Source of the DNA: Cordilura impudica
Taxonomy: Eukaryota > Arthropoda > Insecta > Diptera > Scathophagidae
NCBI GenBank assembly: GCA_963682025.1
Contig: OY821517.1
Span: 335,587,144-335,651,143, forward strand
DNA length: 64,000 bases
Reading direction: 5' to 3'
The notes under the pieces were generated by a model. The model ran no database searches, had not been told where the DNA came from, and worked only from the letters and a program-made list of their open reading frames with translations. Of the stretch, positions 61,101 through 64,000 are shown piece by piece. Made by a program: the position numbers and the translations under genes. Each line of letters opens with the position of its first letter. Positions within the stretch are counted from its first letter, which is position 1.

Positions 61101-63286
61101 AAGATCATATCTGGATCTACGGACATATGAATAAAATATTGTGTAAGTGTGTCAATTTTACCCACTAATCAGAAGTCCGCAAAAAAACTCTGTAGTACCA
61201 TTTTTGGTCATAGTTTCCACATAAAGCCGATTCTCAATCTCCACTTAAATTTATAAAAAAAAAAAAACAAAAATATTGTAGAGAATTTTTTTAAATTTTG
61301 AACTATACATGTATTTAAGAAAAATAACTGAGTTTACAAAATATGGTCAGGATCGGTCCATCTTTTGAGCTAGATGTAAACTTGTTCATCTTTACACGCC
61401 ACAAATCTATAATATTAATAGGCAAGGCGATATCTTGTGACCAATATAAAGGAATTTCTTTTTAGCTGTCCACCAGATGTACAGATCTGTACCGTGTGGA
61501 ACATTTTTTTTTTTGAGTAATGCTCATTTAAAATTGCTACTGACACATACATAAAACACATACTTTATTATAAATATCAAAAGCCCTGTGTTGAATTGTA
61601 AGAGGCTAAAATTGATTAGCATACCTTTAGGCTGCTTTAAAATTATTTTTTCTATTGTGTGTTCAACAAATGTTTATGATGAAATTTAATGATTTTTATT
61701 TAAAAAGTGTTGAATTGTAAATTGGATAAAATTTATTAGCATATCTTTAGGCGTATATAAAATTATTAATAAAATGGATTAATAAAATTTCCTTGAATTT
61801 GCTCTCGAATGTCGAGGGCTGGGCTCTGCTAGTTAATAATAATAGCACTCAAATTTATTTTATGCTTATTTTCTCTATCCCGTTATTGTCTCAGCAAAGT
61901 TGATTTGTTTAGGTTTTTGTATCGTCGATCTGGACCGAATACAATAACTCTACATGTTTTGCTTCACTATAGTCTTAAATGATCCTTACGGGAATGATCA
62001 TACGTACTGGAACCTGTCACTTTTACATGGTGATTTCAGGTTGTGGGTAAATTGGCCGCTTGTGATATGTCTAGGATTAGTTCTGCGACAGGTCCCTAGC
62101 GCTCAATTTACCTAGCATATGATCTGAATATGAAAAAGTGAAGATGACCCGCTATATAAATAGCCATAGCTGTCATGTTGGTATTATCTTTAGTTGTCAA
62201 TCATCATCAATAACAACAAAACAATAACTAACAATCAACATTTTTTATGTAATTAAAATTTAAATTTCCTTAAACAACAACTGTTTCCTTCCTTCGTGCC
62301 TTCCTTGCAGTTTGTTGTTGCCACACACACTACACACACTTATCGACGTAGTCGTACATTAATACACATCGGTCGTTTGTTAATGGGGCTACTCACCGGA
62401 CAACATGTTTATGCCTCTCCACCCAATATTTGATGGCACTGCGTACCATCATTTCCTGTTTCTTAGTCAAACCATTTGGATTGGCACCGTTGACACCATT
62501 GATGACATTGAACGTTTGCAAAGTTGTTGGAGCACGAAATTGTGCACCCCAATCAGCTTTTGTACTATAAATGCCAGACATATCCAGGTCAGTTGTGGGT
62601 TCTTTTTCTGTAATAAAACAAAAAAAAAGACAATATAATTAAATTTTAAACTTATGAACTACAATTCGATTGTCATCTCTCGGTGAGGCCTACCTTCATT
62701 ATTGATTAGCTCTGCCTTGGAGCTGGCCGACAATGAACGAAACAGTGCTGCTGAGTTAGGACGAAATGTATCCAATGAGGCCGACAATTCCATTAAAGGT
62801 TTCATAATGCCCTTCAGATGTTGCAATTGTTCGCAGGCAAATATCAACCACGAACAGAAAAGCACATCACACAAATTCGAATGCACCATAGAGAAGAGCA
62901 AATAGTAGCCTTGCAGAGCAAACGATATGGTATAGAACATACCATGGCTAGCGTCCCAGGGGTAAAAAGATTTAATCGGCAATCTTGGTATCTCCACCGT
63001 TATGGATGAATTGGTGTCCTTGTCAAAGGCGAACTTGACACTTTCCCCAAAGAAGGTGATTGTTATCCAAGCTGAAACAAGAACGAACATAAAATCAATT
63101 AATTGACACCCATTGACATTACAGTAAACGCTTGCATAGATAAACTCACCTACAGCTGACGCAACGGTGGTCAGCATAACCAAGAAAAATAATTTTCTCA
63201 TTTTAGCCAAAGCAATTGAATGATAGCGAGCATCCGACTCAGCAAACAATGGGTGTGTATTAACTTGATTCCAAATATTTAATGTC
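28109..63286 (-). CDS. Orco: Odorant receptor co-receptor Orco (Or83b), partial: first exon outside the window
   Basis: Orco is the obligate partner of insect odorant receptors. It traffics them to the dendritic cilia and forms with them an odorant-gated non-selective cation channel. Six exons join in frame: 63286-63150, 63071-62694, 62607-62397, 47618-47414, 31846-31691 and 28159-28109. This gives 1138 coding bases, 378 residues plus a split first codon and a stop. Drosophila Orco is about 486 residues, so the roughly 105 N-terminal residues lie upstream of 64000. All five internal introns have GT and AG ends, and the exons have no stops. Recognisable blocks are [51 protein letters not shown] (calmodulin-binding site), [19 protein letters not shown] and the pore helix ending [16 protein letters not shown]. 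Two introns of about 15 kb and one of 3.5 kb are filled with transposons. Confidence 0.97.
28160..29040. other. Intronic DNA with mini-me fragment
   Basis: No gene. (TA)n at about 28364-28384. Near 28985-29040 the sequence GGTCATGATCGGTCCATTTT is a minus-oriented mini-me fragment cut by the LINE that follows. Confidence 0.45.
29041..31020 (-). pseudogene. LOA/I-group LINE (reverse transcriptase and RNase H), truncated
   Basis: The minus strand reads [20 protein letters not shown] and [17 protein letters not shown] (30780-31016, RT motif A region). [20 protein letters not shown] and [20 protein letters not shown] (30146-30586, RT thumb and connection) follow. [20 protein letters not shown] (29285-29746, RNase H) comes last. 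A reverse transcriptase followed by RNase H marks the I/LOA/R1 group, and the wording VRPILTY..VIWAS fits LOA. The 5' end is missing and frames are broken. The 3' end carries TTAGGTTAGGTTGACGAGC at 29044. It lies in Orco's last intron, in the same orientation as the gene. Confidence 0.75.
31021..31690. other. Intronic DNA, nothing recognised
   Basis: AT-rich with no coding signal. An A/G-rich tract near 31628-31680 borders the donor site of the next exon upstream. Confidence 0.4.
31691..31846 (-). CDS. Orco: Orco exon (fifth in window)
   Basis: The acceptor is TTACTAACAG; the exon is 52 codons in phase 0. It reads [20 protein letters not shown], then [20 protein letters not shown] and ends SLDLFAS with donor GTATGT. 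It encodes intracellular loop 3 and the start of the pore-lining seventh helix. Confidence 0.95.
31847..32339. other. Intronic DNA with a Tc1-like end
   Basis: CACTTGCTAGAAGAAGTATC near 31998 resembles the inverse of 44095-44130 (CACTTGCTGCAAAAAGTCTC in complement). It may be one end of a much-expanded Tc1 element, or an unrelated fragment. Confidence 0.3.
33385..33860 (+). repeat. Degenerate AAAAATG/AAAAATA purine-rich array
   Basis: About 475 bp of imperfect 6-8-base units, mostly GAAAAAT or AAAAAATA, almost pyrimidine-free apart from T. No coding potential. Just upstream (33272-33380) is a segment, GATGTGTAAACATCTAT and onward, that recurs inverted at 50540-50660. Confidence 0.8.
34250..34580 (+). 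pseudogene. hAT transposase C-terminal (dimerisation) remnant
   Basis: The plus strand from about 34400 reads [20 protein letters not shown], then [20 protein letters not shown] and [13 protein letters not shown] before a stop at about 34577. The ILxxxPVTTASxRRSxSxLRR pattern is the conserved C-terminal dimerisation domain of hAT and ZMYM-type hAT-derived transposases. Only about 60 residues survive. Confidence 0.65.
34776..34973 (+). mobile_element. mini-me-like repeat, 3' end only
   Basis: It contains AGACAGATGGATAGGCAGAC, TCTCAGAAAGTGATTCTGAG, GGTCTAGGTCAAATATTTTT and the ending CAGTGGTATATGGTGTAAAA. The 5' two thirds are absent. Confidence 0.6.
35408..38148 (+). mobile_element. Long-TIR DNA transposon, copy 2 (TA target duplication)
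   Basis: The ends TGGGGGGTTTCATGTCAAGT and the complement of TGGGGGATTTCATGTCAAGT are flanked by TA (35406-35407, 38149-38150). The TIRs are about 600 bp (35408-36005 and 37550-38148). The sequence is highly similar to copy 1 (22836-25587) throughout, gene included, but in the opposite orientation. The unique core is about 1.55 kb. Confidence 0.85.
36020..37272 (+). pseudogene. Transposase of the long-TIR element, copy 2
   Basis: The same protein as at 23740-24981. [20 protein letters not shown] and [20 protein letters not shown] (36129-36314) are followed by a stop where copy 1 has glutamate (DREYIEE). [17 protein letters not shown] precedes another stop near 36555. [17 protein letters not shown] and [20 protein letters not shown] follow, and an intact tail (36838-37272) ends with lysine-rich KGLTKKRGK. 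The third block here keeps the likely ancestral HGKGxCDGxGA that is altered in copy 1. At least two stops and one frameshift (near 36835) disable it. Confidence 0.7.
38350..38842 (+). pseudogene. Tc1-type DD34E transposase, C-terminal part, degraded
   Basis: The plus strand reads [57 protein letters not shown] (second catalytic aspartate), [13 protein letters not shown] and a stop at the PIE position, then [20 protein letters not shown] and [16 protein letters not shown] before the stop at about 38842. Spacing is that of Tc1/DD34E transposases. Internal stops make it inactive. Confidence 0.75.
38912..39552. other. Intronic DNA, nothing recognised
   Basis: No open frames. A run of ten C residues at about 39328-39337 and several poly(A) runs occur. 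CCAAAGGGTTTGGCGTTCTC and a matching inverse fragment near 43580-43610 suggest the 39553-43542 repeat inserted into a related short inverted repeat. Confidence 0.35.
39629..39881. mobile_element. 253-bp MITE with 4-bp AAAT target duplication
   Basis: The inverted ends CGTCGTTCGTAAGTTATTGT and the complement of CGTCGTTCGTAAATAATTGT are flanked by AAAT (39625-39628, 39882-39885). The sister repeat copy near 1350 has the uninterrupted site AATAAATGTAAATG. Non-coding. The superfamily is unclear. Confidence 0.75.
42100..42710. mobile_element. 611-bp non-autonomous transposon, ATT target duplication
   Basis: The ends TGGGCAATTCACAA and TTGTGAATTGCCCA are flanked by ATT (42097-42099, 42711-42713). 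The empty site TTTACATTGTTTTT is preserved in the sister copy near 3560. A 3-bp duplication suggests PIF/Harbinger or a CACTA relative. The 72-codon frame inside (42084-42302) spans the boundary and is not a gene. Confidence 0.8.
43704..44034 (+). mobile_element. Helitron-like non-autonomous element B
   Basis: It starts TCTATAATATTAATAGGGAA after A. It ends with the hairpin CTCGAATTTCGAG, 13 bases, and CTAG. The 5'-TC, a short GC-containing hairpin near the 3' end and CTRR are Helitron hallmarks. No coding. 331 bp. Confidence 0.6.
44035..45397. other. Intronic DNA without genes
   Basis: A (TG)n run at about 44529-44554. A possible Tc1-like terminus near 44096-44130. No coding signal elsewhere. 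Confidence 0.35.
45398..45733 (-). mobile_element. Helitron-like non-autonomous element C
   Basis: On the minus strand it starts TCTATAATATTAAGAGG after A at 45734, and ends with a CTCAAATTTCGAG hairpin, a short spacer and CTAA followed by T. Both expected flanking bases (A before, T after) are present. Confidence 0.6.
46200..46975 (+). repeat. Diverged repeat array built on GTGGGCGTGGC units
   Basis: GTGGGCGTGGCACCACCCAT (46397), GTGGGCGTGACTCCTCCTAT (about 46479), GTGGGCGTGGCGCTGCCCAT (46609), GTGGGCCTGGCACTGTCCAT (46744) and GTGGGCGTGGCACCTCCTAT (46889) each precede ACAAA and an AT-rich stretch. Spacing is 80-145 bp. A reverse copy (GTGCCACGCCCACTAATCC) starts near 46226. The G-rich core resembles Sp/KLF- and Egr-type binding sites, but no function is shown. 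Confidence 0.65.
46976..47275 (+). repeat. Degenerate AAAATCGCCAAA array
   Basis: About 300 bp of imperfect 12-16-base units, AAAAATCGCCAAAA and variants (AAAATCGTGAAA, AAAATCTTCAAA). A related but opposite-strand stretch lies at 45960-46130 (GCGATTTTTCATTTGGCGAT). The 75-codon minus frame there is a by-product of the repeat. Confidence 0.75.
47414..47618 (-). CDS. Orco: Orco exon (fourth in window)
   Basis: The acceptor is ATACTTTACAG. It completes the split arginine and reads [20 protein letters not shown], transmembrane segments 5 and 6 ([26 protein letters not shown]), ending FGNRLIEE with donor GTAAGA. A 15.6-kb intron follows. Confidence 0.95.
47619..48517. other. Intronic DNA without genes
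   Basis: Start of the 14.8-kb Orco intron seen from its 3' end. No repeat or coding signal recognised. Confidence 0.4.
48518..50276. repeat. 21-bp minisatellite with a central inverted repeat
   Basis: Units of about 21 bases, TTTCTGAAATACATTTGATGT with variants, fill 49190-49430 and 49680-50275. A few inverted units sit at 48540-48605. The outermost units at 48534 and 50273 are in inverse orientation beside matching CTACACCTTTTCCAA. Because 21 is a multiple of 3, frames stay open on both strands (49593-49892 minus, 49732-50085 plus, 50014-50353 minus), but these are artefacts and not proteins. Confidence 0.8.
49431..49634. repeat. Inverted repeat with ~80-bp arms inside the minisatellite
   Basis: 49431-49510 and 49554-49634 are near-exact complements sharing AAGCTCAAGGTCTGTGTTTT, separated by about 43 bases (GATCCCTGATGATGCTATCA and flanks). 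It could form a long hairpin. Confidence 0.75.
50540..50700 (-). repeat. Segment shared with 33272-33380
   Basis: In complement it reads GATGTGTAAACATCTATGCG, GGGGGGAGTAAAATCCAATT and ACAATCACAAAAACAG, matching the unit upstream of the 33385 array. The palindromic GATGTGTAAACATC also stands at 48530. It may be the boundary of a family whose interior is a variable simple repeat. Confidence 0.5.
50728..51298 (-). mobile_element. mini-me-like repeat, minus orientation
   Basis: A GTCY run of about 70 bases (50757-50822) is followed by mini-me body sequence and the inverse start GAACGACTATAATATTCTTA CTTGTT. Its 3' terminal 100 bp are lost. Confidence 0.7.
51299..52531. other. Intronic DNA without genes
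   Basis: AT-rich, with no coding signal. A short GACG-type run near 52200-52220 is the only repeat noticed. Confidence 0.4.
52950..54170 (-). pseudogene. Gene 1 of the CACTA-like transposon, degraded
   Basis: It starts [20 protein letters not shown] with an acidic serine-rich N-terminus ([11 protein letters not shown]), then SRLKQ, a stop, [58 protein letters not shown] and [20 protein letters not shown] near 53400-53500, [19 protein letters not shown], and finally [20 protein letters not shown]. The LFIxSSKxSLKAVLLxNGN and ADYCW motifs define the family and match 1-880 and 4350-4444. In this copy valine replaces the aspartate of LFIDGS. Multiple stops. The role is inferred as transposase or element-encoded partner. 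Confidence 0.7.
54890..56720 (+). pseudogene. Gene 2 of the CACTA-like transposon, degraded
   Basis: An acidic start ([15 protein letters not shown] near 54917) is followed by [40 protein letters not shown], and a cysteine group [20 protein letters not shown]. Then come [52 protein letters not shown] (55732-56022) and [20 protein letters not shown] with FGKGRPIDL (56410-56721). I recognise this order (cysteine cluster, FL..L, GHSxxExDSMxSxIE) from a large arthropod family of unnamed proteins. The GHS..E.DS..S.IE block could supply metal-binding acidic residues. Frameshifts and stops occur near 55255, 55510 and 55600. Confidence 0.65.
57841..58250. other. Intronic DNA without genes
   Basis: AT-rich, with no recognised feature. 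Confidence 0.4.
58251..58994 (+). pseudogene. LINE reverse transcriptase fragment (Jockey/CR1-like)
   Basis: The plus strand reads [20 protein letters not shown] (about 58444-58505, another frame), then [60 protein letters not shown] and [20 protein letters not shown] (58488-58994). The xGPDxIP, SYRPIxLxSxxxKVxE and QYGFR motifs are the N-terminal part of a LINE reverse transcriptase (motifs 0-2). It stops before the catalytic YADD, so it is a fragment. Confidence 0.7.
58995..59194. other. Unassigned 200 bp
   Basis: No family recognised. It lies between the LINE fragment and a mini-me end. Confidence 0.3.
59195..61395 (-). mobile_element. mini-me-like repeat split by a foldback element
   Basis: GCTGATGTTTGTAATTACTA, ATTTACCGATCGCCTCAGAA, CCGTCCGTCCTTCTGTCGGT and GTGTGTCCAT lead to the break at 59366. 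The right part continues GTGTCCATGTAAGCCTTGCA up to the region before the Helitron-like element at 61406. Confidence 0.65.
59366..60945. mobile_element. 1.6-kb foldback transposon with 8-bp target duplication
   Basis: The left end TAGGGTGGCCCTTCATT and the right end AAGGGCCACCTA are flanked by GTGTCCAT on both sides (59358-59365 and 60946-60953 approximately). The arms of roughly 640 bp are inverted repeats sharing, for example, TTTTGGTAAATACATGTTAC, with about 290 bp between. No coding. Related fragments stand at 4450-5592. Confidence 0.8.
61406..61832 (+). mobile_element. Helitron-like non-autonomous element D
   Basis: It starts TCTATAATATTAATAGGCAA after A, ends with the hairpin CTCGAATGTCGAG, a short spacer and CTAG followed by T. 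427 bp, the longest copy. An internal ~110-bp stretch is repeated (GTGTTGAATTGTAA..TTAGCATA.CTTTAGGC occurs twice). Confidence 0.65.
61833..62396. other. Orco intron beside the third exon
   Basis: No repeat recognised. A CA-rich stretch at 62320-62345 (CACACACACTACACACAC). Likely original intron sequence. Confidence 0.4.
62397..62607 (-). CDS. Orco: Orco exon (third in window)
   Basis: The acceptor is TTTTATTACAG; the upstream intron is 86 bp. It encodes [20 protein letters not shown], the variable loop [14 protein letters not shown], and the calmodulin-binding SAIKYWVER, ending in a split arginine codon before donor GTGAGT. This is the large intracellular loop 2. A 14.8-kb intron follows. 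Confidence 0.95.
62694..63071 (-). CDS. Orco: Orco exon (second in window)
   Basis: The acceptor is TTGTTTCAG; the intron upstream is 78 bp. The exon starts [17 protein letters not shown], contains [28 protein letters not shown] and transmembrane segment 4 ([20 protein letters not shown]), and ends ELINNE before donor GTAGGC. The asparagine that Drosophila has in the NASHG glycosylation sequon is aspartate here. Confidence 0.95.
63150..63286 (-). CDS. Orco: Orco exon (first in window)
   Basis: The acceptor is CTACCATCAG before 63286. The exon starts with the last base of a split arginine codon, then [20 protein letters not shown], and runs to LTTVASAV with donor GTGAGT after 63150. It covers the second intracellular stretch and the start of transmembrane segment 3. 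Confidence 0.95.
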
Positions 63287-63623
63287 CTGATGGTAGAAAG
63301 GAATAGCAAGAGAAAATTGAAAAAGGAAAGTTTTTACTTTTAATGAAAAATAAATTACGCGATTAATTGATTCTTGAAGGGGGCATAAAAAAATGTGTCA
63401 TTTTACATTATCAGGCCACATTTAAGTAATTTATTTCTTGTACTTTGTTCACATTTTGCACAAGTAGCAATTAAAAGCCAACAATCACCATGAAAGTATT
63501 TGCCAACCCACAACCGCCTTATCAAACTCACACACACCCATTCAACTACGCAGCAGAGTTTCAAAGTTTTAATTCCTTTTTCGCTTAAAATTTTTTTATT
63601 TCTTAATCTTTAAATTTTATAGT
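63287..63623. other. Orco intron 1, proximal part
   Basis: Non-coding. I looked for the first Orco coding exon here and did not find it. Confidence 0.5.
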
Positions 63624-64000
63624 CTATACCACTATATGGTTAGGGTATAATTACTTTTTGCTGATGTTTGTAACTACCAAAAATATTTGACCTAGACCCG
63701 TCTTTTATTATACCGATCAACTCAGAATCACTTTCTGAGTCGATTTAGCGATGTCCGTCCGTCCGTCTGTGTGTCCATGTAAACCTAATAATGAAACTGC
63801 AGCTCGCAAATATGAATATTTTAGATGAAATTTAGTACATAAGCATCTATCAGCCATAAGACGAATGCTTTGAAGTTGTTGAAAATCAATATATATTCAG
63901 ACCTAGTCCCCATACAAATAATCCCTATGATATCGACTTAAATTTCCATAAGATTCAAATTATCATATAGATCTCGGTCAAATTGGGTTTGTGTGAGTTT
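63624..64000 (-). mobile_element. mini-me-like repeat, cut by the window edge
   Basis: It starts TATACCACTATATGGTTAGG, then GATGTTTGTAACTACC, TTATTATACCGATCAACTCA, GTCCGTCCGTCTGTGTGTCC and body sequence to the last base. It lies in Orco intron 1, in line with the gene. Confidence 0.7.

Noticed and set aside
62405..63009. Plus-strand frames of 63-77 codons opposite Orco exons
   Set aside because: They are antisense shadows of the Orco coding exons.
63287..64000. First coding exon of Orco
   Set aside because: No block resembling the conserved Orco N-terminus occurs here. The stretch is intron plus a mini-me element.
1..64000. tRNA, rRNA or bacterial-type operons and promoters
   Set aside because: None seen by eye. 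The composition, introns and transposons are those of an insect nuclear genome.

Overview
The window is animal nuclear DNA, most likely from a calyptrate (higher) fly such as a blow fly, flesh fly or muscid. It is AT-rich with very sparse coding sequence, GT-AG introns, and dipteran-type repeats, many of them carrying GACG/GTCY tetranucleotide runs that resemble the 'mini-me' elements described from flies. The decisive marker is the insect odorant receptor co-receptor gene Orco (Or83b). I find it on the minus strand in six exons that join in frame from 63286 down to a stop codon at 28109. The first coding exon (about 105 residues in Drosophila) lies beyond the right edge. The species is inferred, not proven.

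Region by region. 1-27670 lies 3' of Orco and is almost solid transposon: a fragment of an arthropod two-gene transposon (1-880, resuming at 4350-4444), a 53-bp perfect palindrome, and one copy of a 3-kb repeat. Then come a 4.45-kb hAT-like element inserted in an RTE-type LINE, a mini-me carrying a DD41D mariner, a 3.5-kb hAT-like element whose transposase is broken by only two stops, and a Tc1 element carrying a second DD41D mariner. The stretch ends with an RTE-type LINE interrupted by a 2.75-kb transposon with about 600-bp terminal inverted repeats.

28109-63286 is Orco itself. Its last three introns measure about 3.5, 15.6 and 14.8 kb and are packed with nested insertions: a LOA/I-group LINE, Tc1 debris, a hAT remnant, a second copy of the long-TIR transposon, and a second copy of the 3-kb repeat with two short transposons in it. 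There are also four Helitron-like elements, several minisatellites, a two-gene CACTA-like transposon with a GAA target duplication inside a mini-me, and a 1.6-kb foldback element also inside a mini-me. 63287-64000 is intron 1 of Orco and includes part of one more mini-me.

Orco is the only apparently functional host gene. Its product would sit in olfactory neuron dendrites as the shared subunit of odorant-gated cation channels. Everything else is mobile DNA, nearly all visibly broken. The most novel material is in three transposon groups whose superfamily I could only infer: the TA-duplicating long-TIR element (two copies), the CACTA-like element with two divergent genes, and the hAT-like group with 8-bp duplications. 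Because elements interrupt one another, the order of insertion can be read directly.
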